64,000 nucleotides of DNA from an uncultured Opitutia bacterium (GCA_903896015.1 CAITWF010000108.1:49656-113655), one strand, 5' to 3'. Positions 27,848-37,158 are shown, numbered from the stretch's first letter. Numbers and translations: made by a program. Notes: generated by a model not told the origin, from the sequence alone.

Positions 27848-28990
27848 TCAGCCCAACGCCTGCTCAAGATCGGCGATCAGATCGCCGGCATCTTCGATGC
27901 CGACGGAGAGACGCAGCAGATCGTCCGGCGTGCCTCCGGCGGGGGGTTCGACGCTGGCGCGGTGTTCGATCAAGCTTTCGACTCCGCCGAGCGAAGTGGC
28001 GCGTTTCCAAATCTGCAGTTTGCGCATGAGGGCGAGTGCGGCGGGCGCGCCGCCGTTCACGCGCAGTGAGAGCATGCCGCCGAAGCCGCCGTGCATCTGC
28101 TTCGCCGCGACTGCATGGCCGGGATGAGAGGCGAGGCCGGGGTAGAGCACGGTCTTGATCGCGGGATGGCTGGAAAAGTTTTCGGCGAGGGCGAGCGCGG
28201 AGCGACTCTGCGCAGGCACGCGGACGAAGAGCGTCCGCATCCCACGCAGGAGCAGCCATGCCTCAAATGGGCCCAGCACGGTGCCGATTTGGTTGCGCAT
28301 GAGGCGGACCCGCTTCCAGTAGTCATCATCGACATGCGTGGTGAGCGAGCCGGCGATGACGTCGGAGTGACCGTTGAGATATTTCGTGGCCGAGTGCATC
28401 ACGAGGTCGGCGCCGAGTGTGAGCGGCTGGCTGTGCACGGGCGTCGCAAACGTGGAATCGACGACCAACCGTGCGCCCGCGTGGTGTGCAATCTCGGCGA
28501 GCGCGGCGATGTCTGCGATGGCCAGATTCGGATTTGCCGGCGTTTCCACCCAGAGGAGTTTTGTGGTGCCAGGCCTGATTGCGGCGGCAACGAGAGCGGG
28601 TTGCGCGGTGTCGACGGCTTCGACCTTGAGGCCCCAGCGCGTCGCCCAGTCGGAGAGCCAGTTGCGCAGCGCCCAGTAAAATACCGGCGGCACGATTACG
28701 TGGTCGCCGGGCTGCAACGCGAGAAACACCGCCGTCGCCGCAGACATACCGGAGCTGAACACAAGCGACGCGGCGCCGTGTTCGAGTTGCGTGAGCAGCG
28801 ACTCGACGGCGTCGTAACCGGGGTTGTCGGCGCGCGAATAGAGGCGCGCGGCATTGATCAGCTGGTTGTCCTCGTCGCGTTCGTAGGTCGTCGATGGATG
28901 GATCGGCGGCACGATCGCGCCGTGGATCGGATCGGAAAAGCCGACGGCGTGGGCGGCGAGCGTAGCGGGCTGGCGGGCGGCGGGTTTCAT
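27848..28990 (-). CDS. Trans-sulfuration PLP enzyme (cystathionine gamma-synthase/lyase family)
   Basis: A 380-residue Cys/Met-metabolism PLP enzyme. The cofactor Lys is K203 in HSATKYLNGHSD. The phosphate cup (FSSGMSAATAVFLAL), the VETPANPNLAIAD run and a C-terminal SLGGVESLIEHRAS are all typical. The family includes cystathionine gamma-synthase, beta- and gamma-lyases and O-acetylhomoserine sulfhydrylase, which cannot be separated by eye. It is the first gene of the minus-strand run and is divergent from the SGNH-DUF1080 gene. The unrelated functions of the genes downstream suggest cotranscription without a single pathway. Confidence 0.9.
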   Translation of the reverse strand: MKPAARQPATLAAHAVGFSDPIHGAIVPPIHPSTTYERDEDNQLINAARLYSRADNPGYDAVESLLTQLEHGAASLVFSSGMSAATAVFLALQPGDHVIVPPVFYWALRNWLSDWATRWGLKVEAVDTAQPALVAAAIRPGTTKLLWVETPANPNLAIADIAALAEIAHHAGARLVVDSTFATPVHSQPLTLGADLVMHSATKYLNGHSDVIAGSLTTHVDDDYWKRVRLMRNQIGTVLGPFEAWLLLRGMRTLFVRVPAQSRSALALAENFSSHPAIKTVLYPGLASHPGHAVAAKQMHGGFGGMLSLRVNGGAPAALALMRKLQIWKRATSLGGVESLIEHRASVEPPAGGTPDDLLRLSVGIEDAGDLIADLEQALG

Positions 28991-29168
28991 CGCAATGCGA
29001 GCAGTCCGGCGGCGGGTGCGGCGCGACTCAACCGCAAACTCGCGGGCGCAACGCTGACTAAATAAGCCGCCTCGACTGGACCCGACGGCCGCTCCCCTGA
29101 CATGGTTCGCGTTTGACCCGTGCGGAAGAGTTTGGGCAACGTGCCAGTGCCCCTCCCTCGTTTACCCC

Positions 29169-30485
29169 ATGAAACGTCTTACCCTGCTTTCGGCTTTCGG
29201 TGGCATTGCGCTGGTTGCGATCTCGGTAATCGCCCACGCGCAAACGCCCGCCATCAACAAGGTGTCCGCTGCCGCACCCGCCGCGGCGGCAGTGCCGAGT
29301 CGCTTTCAAATTCCAGCGACGGACGACGGCTTGCCGGGAGCGGGCCCGATTCGGCGGTTCGAATGGTTTCAAAAGCTCTGGAACGATCGGCGCTCGGCCT
29401 GGGCCGGGCGCATCGAGCGGGATCAAGGCGCGATTGTTTTTCTGGGCGACTCGATCACGCAGGGTTGGGGTGACAACATGGGCAGCATGTTTCCGGGAGT
29501 GAAAGTCGCCAACCGCGGCATCAGTGGCGATACCACGCGCGGCGTGCTGATCCGGCTGCAGGAAGACGTGCTCGCGCTGAACCCGCGTGGCGTCGTGCTC
29601 CTGATCGGCACGAACGATCTCGAGGAGGGTGCGATCCCCGAGACGACGGCGGGCAATCTCGCGTTGATTCTCGCAGCGTTGCGGCAGCACAGCGCGACGA
29701 TGCCCGTCATCCTCTGCAACGTGTTTCCGAGTTCGCCGACGAAGAAGCGCCCGGTTGATCAGATCCGCGCGATCAACCGGCTCTATTTCGCGACGATCAA
29801 GGATCAGCCGCAGGTCACGTTGCTCGACACGTTTGCCCTCTTCGCCAACGGACAGGGCGAGGCGAAGCCGGAGGAGTTTCCCGATCTGCTGCACCCGAAT
29901 GCAATCGGCTACGCGAAGTGGGAGTCGGCGCTGCGACCGATGCTGGAGTCGACCGGGCTCACCGCTGCATGGCCTGACGACTTCACACCCGAGCCGGGCT
30001 TCAAGAGCCTTTTCAACGGCCGCGATCTCACCGGTTGGGGCTATACGGATGGACCGTTGTTCGACGGCAAAACTGCGACGGATGACGGCCGGTTCATAGC
30101 GAAGAACAGTCGGATCATTGTGACCGTGTCGCGCGTGGAGCGGGCTTACCGCAAGCTCTGGACGAGCGAAACGTTTCCGCGCGACTTCACGCTCAAGCTG
30201 GAGTTTCGCGCCAGTCCCAACGCCGACAGCGGCATCTTCGTGCGCGAACCGCAGCTGCAGTGTCGCGACTACCTCATCGCCGGGCCCTACGTGAATTTGA
30301 AAAGCTACCGACCCCTCGACTGGAACGAAGTCGTTATCACGGTGAAGGGCGGCCTCGCGCACTGCCTGTGCAATGGCGAGGTGTTGATCGATGCGTTGCC
30401 AGTCCCGGCGACCGGCCCGATCGGATTGGAGAGCGATCACGGCCAGATGGAATTCCGGCGCATCCGCGTGAAAGAGCTGCCGTGA
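29169..30485 (+). CDS. Exported SGNH hydrolase fused to DUF1080 domain
   Basis: A 438-residue exported protein with a signal peptide ending in AHA (residues 1-24). Residues about 95-265 form a GDSL/SGNH esterase: block I is FLGDSITQGWG, block III is LIGTNDL and block V is LLHPNAIGY. Residues about 280-438 form a DUF1080 beta-sandwich (FKSLFNGRDLTGWG, ASPNADSGIFVRE, LDWNEVVITVKG). DUF1080 includes 3-keto-glycoside hydrolases and is a common concanavalin-like domain in Planctomycetes and Verrucomicrobia. The fusion suggests deacylation and binding or cleavage of one carbohydrate ligand. It probably acts in the periplasm. Confidence 0.9.
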   Translation: MKRLTLLSAFGGIALVAISVIAHAQTPAINKVSAAAPAAAAVPSRFQIPATDDGLPGAGPIRRFEWFQKLWNDRRSAWAGRIERDQGAIVFLGDSITQGWGDNMGSMFPGVKVANRGISGDTTRGVLIRLQEDVLALNPRGVVLLIGTNDLEEGAIPETTAGNLALILAALRQHSATMPVILCNVFPSSPTKKRPVDQIRAINRLYFATIKDQPQVTLLDTFALFANGQGEAKPEEFPDLLHPNAIGYAKWESALRPMLESTGLTAAWPDDFTPEPGFKSLFNGRDLTGWGYTDGPLFDGKTATDDGRFIAKNSRIIVTVSRVERAYRKLWTSETFPRDFTLKLEFRASPNADSGIFVREPQLQCRDYLIAGPYVNLKSYRPLDWNEVVITVKGGLAHCLCNGEVLIDALPVPATGPIGLESDHGQMEFRRIRVKELP

Positions 30486-30516
30486 GCTGGCGCAGGAGGG
30501 CGCGGGCGAATCGTCG

Positions 30517-31674
30517 CTAGCGCGGTAGCGCGACTTCGCCGGTCGCGACTTTTTCCAGGAAACGCGCGCAGAGTCGCCCACGCTCGGCGAGCGTGGGCCA
30601 GACGACGAATTCCTCCGAGCTGTGCAGGCGATCGCCGATCGGGCCGAGGCCGTCGAGGTTGGGGAGGCCGGCGGTGGAGAGGTTGTTGCCGTCGCTCGCG
30701 CCACCCGTGTGTACCCACGTGAACGGCGCGAGGCCGAGATCTCGGGCGCTCTGCTGGATCGCGGCGAAGGCCTCCTCCTCGACCGGCGTGCATTCCTTCG
30801 GCGGGCGGTTGAACGCGCCTGTGATCTCGAGGCGGAAGCCCTCGCGCGCATTGATCGGCGCGGCGAGTTCGCGCAGGCGGGCAAGGAATGGCTCGCTATC
30901 GGCGGCGCGCGTGATCCGGAGATCGAGCGCGGCCTCGGCAAAGTCGGGCACGACGTTGGTCGCCGGGCCGCCGCCACGGATGTTGCCGATGTTGAGCATC
31001 ACACCGGGCAGCTCTTTCGGGACGCGGTGCGCGCCGACGAGAAATTCGGCGAGCGCGGCGATGGCGTTGCGGCCCTGCCGGGTGGGGCTTGCGGCGTGGG
31101 CGGCACGGCCGTGGCAGGTCGCCACAAAATTTCCGGTGCCCTTGCGCGAATGCACCAGATCGCCGTTGGGCCGGGCGGGTTCGAACACGAGTGCGAGCGA
31201 AAATCTCTTCGATGCGCCGGCGGCCTCGAAAAGCGGGCCGCTGCCAAATGATCCGATCTCCTCGTCGGGGGTGAGGAGCACTTCGCAGCCGAGGCGAGCG
31301 GCGTGGGGTGATTTTTCAAGTTCCCGCAGCGCGGCGAGCATCACGACGATCCCGCCCTTCATGTCTGTCACGCCGGGGCCGCGGAGGATTTTTTCATCGA
31401 CGAGTGTGCAGGACTGAAAGGGATCATCGACGCCGTAAACGGTGTCGTAGTGGCCGGAAAAGAGGATCTGTTGCGGTGCGTCGGGGCGAATTCGCACGCG
31501 CAGGGCCTGCGCGGGCGTGCCAACGAGCGCGACGTGTTCGATGGTCGCGCTGGCGAGCCGGGAAAACTCGGTCGCGAGCGCCGCACGCATCCGATCGAGT
31601 CCGGCAAAGTTTGCCGAGCCGGAATTGAGGTTGGCCCAGGAGATGAGAAGATCGCGCAGTGCGTCAGAATCCAT
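30517..31674 (-). CDS. M20 family metallopeptidase (glutamate carboxypeptidase-like)
   Basis: A 385-residue di-zinc exopeptidase. Metal-ligand and catalytic runs are all present: FSGHYDTVYG, GPGVTDMKGGI, TPDEEIGSFGS with the catalytic Glu, VFEPARPNGD, and the C-terminal HTGGASDGNNLS. The dimerisation domain lies between (KGTGNFVATCHGRAAHA). It resembles carboxypeptidase G2-like hydrolases. No signal peptide is seen from the ATG at 31674; the longer frame to 31758 has no support. It is convergent with the SGNH-DUF1080 gene, 31 bp apart. Confidence 0.9.
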   Translation of the reverse strand: MDSDALRDLLISWANLNSGSANFAGLDRMRAALATEFSRLASATIEHVALVGTPAQALRVRIRPDAPQQILFSGHYDTVYGVDDPFQSCTLVDEKILRGPGVTDMKGGIVVMLAALRELEKSPHAARLGCEVLLTPDEEIGSFGSGPLFEAAGASKRFSLALVFEPARPNGDLVHSRKGTGNFVATCHGRAAHAASPTRQGRNAIAALAEFLVGAHRVPKELPGVMLNIGNIRGGGPATNVVPDFAEAALDLRITRAADSEPFLARLRELAAPINAREGFRLEITGAFNRPPKECTPVEEEAFAAIQQSARDLGLAPFTWVHTGGASDGNNLSTAGLPNLDGLGPIGDRLHSSEEFVVWPTLAERGRLCARFLEKVATGEVALPR

Positions 31675-31856
31675 CCGGTGATTCAGTCCCGCGCGCGGAG
31701 GCGGTGCAAGCGCGGGGCGGTGGGTGTGTAACGCCAGGTGCAAGTCATTTTTTTGCATGGCTCTGACGGAGGGGCACTTTTCCTAGTGCCGCCGTGCCGG
31801 TCGCGGTTGGAAACAGCCGCTCCTCGTATGCGTGCAAGAAACTGAGACGCGCCCTC

Positions 31857-32828
31857 TCACGCCTCGGCGAGCGCCGCGCGCAATCCCGACAGCATCGTGG
31901 TCACTTCGGCGCGGGGATCGTAGTCTTTGCGGCCCATCGATAGGGTCTCGATCGGCACGTAGCCGCGGTAGCCGGACCGGCGAATGATCGAGACGAGCTT
32001 TTTGAAATCGACACGGGGCGACTTCAGCGTGCTCTGCATCGTCTCCTTGATCTGCCAGTTGACGGCGTAAGGAGCCATCACGGCGATGTCCGCGTAGGGA
32101 TCGTCGGAGAGGTATTTGCCGGTGTCGACGAGGGCGGCGCACCAGTCGTGATCGACGCGTTTAAGCAGGCTGAGGTGATCGGCGCCAGTGCGGATAAAGT
32201 CGCCGTGATTCTGGACGGCGAGGATGACGCCGAATTTTTTCCCGTGCTCCGCACACTCGCGGATCGACTCGGCCATCCAGGCCTCGACCTTTTCGCGGGG
32301 AGCATTGGACGAGGCCTGTTGCCAGGTTTTGAAGGGAGACTGCGCGTCGGCAAAGGCGCGGACGGTGGGCGCGCCGAGCTTGGCGGCGACTTCAATCCAC
32401 GTTTTGAGAATGGCCACGCCCTCGGCGCGAATCGCGGGATCGGCGGCAGTGAAATCGTTGCGGGCACCGGTGCCGCTGATATCGAGGCCGAGCTGAAAGG
32501 CGTGACGCTTCAGACGGAAAATGGTGCTGTCCTCGGTGGCCTTGGGGTAGCCGGCGAAAAAATAGCCGGTCAGATCGATCGCATCGAAGCCGAGCTCGGC
32601 GGCGAAATCGCAAACTTGAAACAAGTCGACGCCCTGGGACTTGTCCTTGGCGTTGGAGATAAGGAGTTCGTTGAACGAGTAAGCGTTAAGCGAGGTGCGC
32701 AGGAGGGCGCCGCCGTGTCGCGGAATCGGTGCGAAGGCGGCACGGGCGCTCGTGGGCGCGAGGCTCGCGGCGAAGGGTAAAAGGGCGGATGTGGTGAGGA
32801 AACGGCGGCGGCTGATGGGGAGGTTCAT
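31857..32828 (-). CDS. Exported TIM-barrel sugar isomerase/epimerase-like protein
   Basis: A 323-residue protein with a twin-arginine signal (ISRRRFLTTSALL at residues 5-17), so it is probably folded before export. The AP-endonuclease-2/xylose-isomerase-like barrel is recognised from LGFDAIDLTGYFF, GAPTVRAFAD, ILAVQNHGDF, AALVDTGKYL and YVPIETL. Similar Tat-exported proteins are common in Planctomycetes and Verrucomicrobia and are thought to act on sugars in the periplasm, but few have been tested. The ATG at 32828 is chosen because it starts the Tat signal. Confidence 0.87.
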   Translation of the reverse strand: MNLPISRRRFLTTSALLPFAASLAPTSARAAFAPIPRHGGALLRTSLNAYSFNELLISNAKDKSQGVDLFQVCDFAAELGFDAIDLTGYFFAGYPKATEDSTIFRLKRHAFQLGLDISGTGARNDFTAADPAIRAEGVAILKTWIEVAAKLGAPTVRAFADAQSPFKTWQQASSNAPREKVEAWMAESIRECAEHGKKFGVILAVQNHGDFIRTGADHLSLLKRVDHDWCAALVDTGKYLSDDPYADIAVMAPYAVNWQIKETMQSTLKSPRVDFKKLVSIIRRSGYRGYVPIETLSMGRKDYDPRAEVTTMLSGLRAALAEA

Positions 32829-32988
32829 GGCGGGGAGTTTCGGTTTTGAGGTGAATTCGGGGTGGAAAATCCGATGTCGCCGAGCGGCTCGAGGTGACGA
32901 GAACGGGGCGACCTGAATCGTTCCGCGCCGATCACTTTGAGGGCCCCCGCCGGCGCGAGTCAAACGACAGGCGCGCGGGGCGGCGGCG

Positions 32989-35505
32989 TCACGGATGGAG
33001 CCGGGCCTCCGCCAGCAGGCTATTACTTAGGGCAGCTTGCTCCGGCGCGACCCCAGGAACGGAAAGGGTGTGCGTAAGTCTGACGAAGGTGTTGAGTTCG
33101 TCGGCGCCCAGATTGCGTAACGCGTGCTCGGTGGCGGCTTGCCAAGCGTGCGCAAGTTGATCGCGGGCGAGGTCGGGTTGGCCGGCGGCGTCGAGCACTT
33201 GGGCCAAGCCGATTCGATCACCGAGGTCGAGTGATGCTGTCTCAGGTAGCGATGAGAGCAGGTGAGAGAGCGTGGTGCGGGAGGCCTCGCGCTGGTCCGT
33301 GCGCCATTGTACCTGCGCGAGCGCAATTAGCGCCGGTGGGTGGTCGGGGCTCTGCCTCAGCACCGATTGCAGGAGTGTGCTTGCGGCGTCGGAGCTGCCG
33401 TTGGCGGCGAGGATTTGCGCGCGCCGCACGGTGGCCTCGTCTTCGGTTTGATCGGGCGCGATCTCCAACGCCAGAACCCATTGATCGTGGAGGTGCTCCA
33501 GCATGGGTGAGTAATAGGGCAGGGGACGCACCCAGCGCGGCAGTGCCCGTCCACGCTCAAGGACGTCGAGTAGGTACGAACGCGGATTACCGCCCGAGGC
33601 TGGGCCACGCTCCAGACGAGCGGCGACGCGAGCAAAGGGATCCCACGGGAAAATGATCAGATGGGTGACCCCGCGATGCTGAAGGGCCTTTAGGGTCTCG
33701 TCGGGAGTGGGCGCACCAAATACGTCGACGGTGGATTGCAGGCCATCGCGATTTTCCCAGTAGAGCGTGCCGACGCCCTTAAATCCGCCGTAATAAATGA
33801 GACTCGTCATGGTGCCCGGTCCGCTCATCACGACCGCGGGATCGCGGCCAACTCTTCGGCGAAGCCAGAAGGCAAAATCGCGCGCGACGAACTGCTGGAC
33901 CGTGGTGACCGGCGCCGCGATCCGCGATTCGAGCGCGCGATAAATTTCCCGCGCCTCGACGGTCGGGTAGGGCAGAAAGCTGAGCGTGAGCATGATGACG
34001 GCGATCGCTTTCCACGTGCGCGTCCAGCGGAAGTTGCTGGACCATCTGCCCGTCGCGTGGGCCATGGCGACCAACACCACCAGCCACAGCGCCCCGCTCA
34101 GGCTAAGCCAGCGGGTCTGTTGCAGCGCCATCACACTCGCGATCAGCGCGGCGGGCAGGCTCAGCGCGATCAATGTGCGCCCCGGCAACGGGCATCGGCG
34201 CGACACTAAAAACCCAATCGCGGGCAGCCACAGCAGGTGAAGAATGCCCACGTTTACGATCAGGTGGATCGCCGCATCGGCCAGCGAACTGCGCCGCAGA
34301 ATCGTGAGCTGACTGGAGAACTCCTCGATGTAGCCGACGTGCAGCGACCAGACAAAAGGGTCGGCGACGAGAAACGTGCGCTGCGGCCATCCCCCGATTG
34401 CGACCGCGGGCGCCGCCAATGCGATGAGGCTGAGTGTTGCACCCAGCCAGTCGATCGGAACTTCGGTGATTGGACGGCGATGCAACGATCGCGCGACCCG
34501 ACACAGCAGATCGCCCGCCCCGAGCCACGCGAGCGCATAGAGCGGATGATTCACCTCCAGTCGCCAGCCGAGGTGAAAAGGAAAATACTCCACGAGATAA
34601 AACAGGAAACTCGCCGCTGCGCCGACGACGCCCCACCAACGCCAGAGTTCGGGCACTGGCAGCGCGGTGGGCTTGTCTGACGTTTCTCGCCCGAGCCATC
34701 CCGTGGCGACCAGGCCGCCGAGTCCGACGCCGATCAATACGGGCACCTCGGTGGCTGCACTGACCCACAGCCCGGCGGCTCCCGCCACACCGGATGCCGC
34801 GAACCAACGGCGCGCATTCTTCACGTTCGGCTCCCACGCGGACGCATTGCGGTGAAGTTCCGCGCTGCGGATCCAGCCGGCGCCGCCCGCGATGAGAAAC
34901 AGCACCGTGAGCAGGGCGCACGAACTTACGATGCCATGGTGGTCGCAGGTGCCGATCGCGTATTCGGCATTGAAGCGGGCGACCGTCACCAGACCTGCCG
35001 CCAGAATCGCCGCCGGCCAACTGCCGAACCGCCAGGCCGTGATCGGCACCACGGTAAGGAGAAAGAAAGCGAAGAGGAGGGTATTGGCATACAGCGCCGC
35101 CTGCTCGATCGCGATCGGCCACGGTTGGCCGGTGATTTTGCCGTGGATCCAGCCTACGACCGCAAGCCACCAGCGCAGCGGCGAGCTCCAGTGAACCTCG
35201 CGGCCGAAGGGAGCGTTGTCGTAGGTGACCTCGCGCGTGCGCAGTCCTCCGCCGGCTGCGATGGTTTGAGTCTGCATGGCCCAGTGGTAACTGTCGCCGG
35301 GATCGAGGAGACCGTTGCGTTGCCCCGCGACAAACCCGGTGGGCGAGTTTAGGTCGCGAGGCGGCGGCGGGCAGGCGGCCTCGGCGAACGCGGTCACAGC
35401 ATCGAACGATCGCAACTTCATGCCGCTGTCGAGCGCCAGAAAAGCGAGAGCTCCGATCCACACGGCAATCCACCAATACTCGCGCCGAGGACCGTGGTGT
35501 TTCAT
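32989..35505 (-). CDS. STT3-like membrane protein with C-terminal helical repeats
   Basis: An 838-residue protein with about 12 membrane helices (residues 10-530), a soluble domain (540-660) and a TPR-like tail (690-838). Two features recall oligosaccharyltransferase STT3/AglB/PglB: the acidic first loop LLDPGDSYHWAMQT (D68, D71) and the loop TCDHHG (D188, H189, H190). The hallmark WWDxG is not found; the comparable place reads LIYYGGFKGVGTLYWENRDG. It could be a glycosyltransferase of the GT-C fold with another acceptor. It starts 27 bp after the TrpF-like gene on the same strand. Function unknown, class inferred. Confidence 0.65.
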   Translation of the reverse strand: MKHHGPRREYWWIAVWIGALAFLALDSGMKLRSFDAVTAFAEAACPPPPRDLNSPTGFVAGQRNGLLDPGDSYHWAMQTQTIAAGGGLRTREVTYDNAPFGREVHWSSPLRWWLAVVGWIHGKITGQPWPIAIEQAALYANTLLFAFFLLTVVPITAWRFGSWPAAILAAGLVTVARFNAEYAIGTCDHHGIVSSCALLTVLFLIAGGAGWIRSAELHRNASAWEPNVKNARRWFAASGVAGAAGLWVSAATEVPVLIGVGLGGLVATGWLGRETSDKPTALPVPELWRWWGVVGAAASFLFYLVEYFPFHLGWRLEVNHPLYALAWLGAGDLLCRVARSLHRRPITEVPIDWLGATLSLIALAAPAVAIGGWPQRTFLVADPFVWSLHVGYIEEFSSQLTILRRSSLADAAIHLIVNVGILHLLWLPAIGFLVSRRCPLPGRTLIALSLPAALIASVMALQQTRWLSLSGALWLVVLVAMAHATGRWSSNFRWTRTWKAIAVIMLTLSFLPYPTVEAREIYRALESRIAAPVTTVQQFVARDFAFWLRRRVGRDPAVVMSGPGTMTSLIYYGGFKGVGTLYWENRDGLQSTVDVFGAPTPDETLKALQHRGVTHLIIFPWDPFARVAARLERGPASGGNPRSYLLDVLERGRALPRWVRPLPYYSPMLEHLHDQWVLALEIAPDQTEDEATVRRAQILAANGSSDAASTLLQSVLRQSPDHPPALIALAQVQWRTDQREASRTTLSHLLSSLPETASLDLGDRIGLAQVLDAAGQPDLARDQLAHAWQAATEHALRNLGADELNTFVRLTHTLSVPGVAPEQAALSNSLLAEARLHP

Positions 35506-35532
35506 TCGGGATGATGGCGAGCGCGCGGCGGC

Positions 35533-36198
35533 CTAACGCAGCTCCGCGACGGCGGTGAAAAATGCTGCAAGCTTCGCGTCGTCGAGAGTGTCGTTGGTCC
35601 TCACGCCGCTGCAAATATCGAAGCCCCACGGGTGCACGGCGGCCCACGCGGCGGCGACGTTATCGGCGCGGAGTCCGCCGGCGAGGAAGACAGGGCGACG
35701 GCTTTTCTCGACGATGCGGCGCGAGAGCGCCCAGTTGTGGGTGCGGCCAGTGCCGCCGAGTTCCTTGACGGCGAGTTTCGGGTTGCCGGAGTCGAGCAGG
35801 AGCGCGTCAACGTGCGGCGCGGCGGTGATTGCTTCTGCGACGGAAGCCTCATCGATTACGTGGATGACTTGAACGATCCGAATGCCGGGCAACGCCGCGC
35901 GCAGATCGGCGTGGGTGCCGCGCGTGAGGGCGTCGACGAGTTGAAGCGTACTCGTGCGGCAGCGCTGATGTTGCGCGATGATCGCGTCCGTGTCGTTGAG
36001 CGAGGTCAGCAGAAAACTCGCGACCGGCGGTGGCGTGGCGGCGGCGATTTCCGGAATCAAGCGTTCGTCGGGAATGATGCCGATGCCACTCGGCATCGCG
36101 GAGACCAGACCGAGCGCGTCGGCGCCGTGCGCCACGGCGGTGCGGGCCTCGGCGACGGATTTGATGCAGCAAATTTTGATGCGCGGGCGGGATGACAT
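35533..36198 (-). CDS. TrpF-like phosphoribosylanthranilate isomerase family protein
   Basis: A 221-residue beta/alpha barrel related to TrpF. Visible are the N-terminal KICCI (in place of KICGIT), VDALLLDSG with the acidic residue expected for catalysis, and the phosphate-binding end VFLAGGLRADNV and GFDICSGVR. The SPR motif that binds the anthranilate carboxylate in classical TrpF is replaced by MPSGIG. No other trp genes are nearby. It lies between a LysR regulator (9 bp) and the STT3-like gene (27 bp). It may be a TrpF paralogue with another substrate; genuine TrpF activity cannot be excluded. Confidence 0.75.
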   Translation of the reverse strand: MSSRPRIKICCIKSVAEARTAVAHGADALGLVSAMPSGIGIIPDERLIPEIAAATPPPVASFLLTSLNDTDAIIAQHQRCRTSTLQLVDALTRGTHADLRAALPGIRIVQVIHVIDEASVAEAITAAPHVDALLLDSGNPKLAVKELGGTGRTHNWALSRRIVEKSRRPVFLAGGLRADNVAAAWAAVHPWGFDICSGVRTNDTLDDAKLAAFFTAVAELR

Positions 36199-36207
36199 GG
36201 GGCGAGT

Positions 36208-37080
36208 TCAGGCTTTGAGTTGATCGATTAGGGATTGAAGGCCGGAAGAGTTGTTGCGGGCCGACCACATCAGCGCGAGTTCGAGATGATTGAGCCGCGG
36301 CTGCAGTGGGCGAAACACCACACTGCGTGGGGCCGTGGCGTTGAGCGACGACGGGTAGGGGCACACGCCGAGCCCGGCGGACACGAGCCAGATCAAACTG
36401 AACAAGTCATCGGCCGCGTAGTTGATCGTCGGCTGGACGTTGCGCTGCGCACAGAGGCTGAGGAGCCGTTGTCCGTAGTGGGCGTTGAATTCGGGACTGA
36501 TTAACAGCAGTGGCTCGCCGTGCAACGCGTACAGAGGGATGCGCGTGAGCCGCGCCAGCGGATGATCGCGCGGCAGAGCGAGGAGTTGCTCCTGCTCCCC
36601 GAGCGTGTGTTGGCGCAGCCCGGCGCTGGCCCGCAGCGGCCGGGTAAGCGCGAGATCGAGCTCGTCCGCCTCGAGCAGGCGGTGGAGCGTGGCGACGGGC
36701 TCCTGACGAACGCGGAGCTGCACGAGCGGAAAGGCGCGGTGAAATTTTTTCAGCCGGGCCGCGATGTCCGGCGTGGCCGCGGGCGTGATGATGCCGAAGC
36801 GAATCACGCCGGTCTTGCCGCTGGCGGCGAGTCGGGCGGCGTCGCCGGCGCGCTGGGCGGCGGCCAGCGCATCGCGCGCGGCGGGCAGCAGGGTGCGGCC
36901 GGCTTTCGTGAGGGCGACGCCGCGTGAATGTCGCTCGAAGAGTTGCACGCCGAGCTCGCCTTCGAGCGTTTTCACCTGCGCGCTCAGCGGCGGCTGGGCC
37001 AGATGCAGCAGGCGCGCCGCCTGCGAAAAGCTCAGGGTTTCCGCGACCGTCACAAAATAGCGGAGATGGCGGAGCTCCAT
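36208..37080 (-). CDS. LysR-family transcriptional regulator
   Basis: A 290-residue regulator with the N-terminal winged HTH typical of the family (LRHLRYFVTVAETLSFSQAA, PPLSAQVKTLEGELGVQLFERH) and a C-terminal periplasmic-binding-like effector domain (GVIRFGIITPAATPDI). It is divergent from the DJ-1/PfpI gene at 37159, with a 78-bp spacer that contains a LysR-box-like repeat, so it probably controls that operon. It also heads the minus-strand set with the TrpF-like and STT3-like genes. Confidence 0.93.
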   Translation of the reverse strand: MELRHLRYFVTVAETLSFSQAARLLHLAQPPLSAQVKTLEGELGVQLFERHSRGVALTKAGRTLLPAARDALAAAQRAGDAARLAASGKTGVIRFGIITPAATPDIAARLKKFHRAFPLVQLRVRQEPVATLHRLLEADELDLALTRPLRASAGLRQHTLGEQEQLLALPRDHPLARLTRIPLYALHGEPLLLISPEFNAHYGQRLLSLCAQRNVQPTINYAADDLFSLIWLVSAGLGVCPYPSSLNATAPRSVVFRPLQPRLNHLELALMWSARNNSSGLQSLIDQLKA

Positions 37081-37086
37081 GCGGCG

Positions 37087-37101
37087 ATACTTGGCGGGTA
37101 T
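37087..37101. promoter_or_regulatory. Candidate LysR box
   Basis: The repeat ATAC-N7-GTAT contains the T-N11-A core of LysR-type operators. It lies 7 bp upstream of the LysR start codon and 58 bp upstream of the divergent DJ-1/PfpI gene, where a regulator of both would bind. Confidence 0.5.
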
Positions 37102-37158
37102 GGCAGTGGAAGGAAAGTTGTATTATTCGCGACATGCGACCCGCGTTAGGGTGGGCGC

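Noticed and set aside
26678..28069. A 463-codon open frame on the plus strand
   Set aside because: Covers three well-supported minus-strand genes in antisense; no features of a real protein.
35533..36198. Annotating the TrpF-like gene firmly as trpF
   Set aside because: The KICGIT and SPR motifs are altered and no trp genes are adjacent, so the symbol was withheld.
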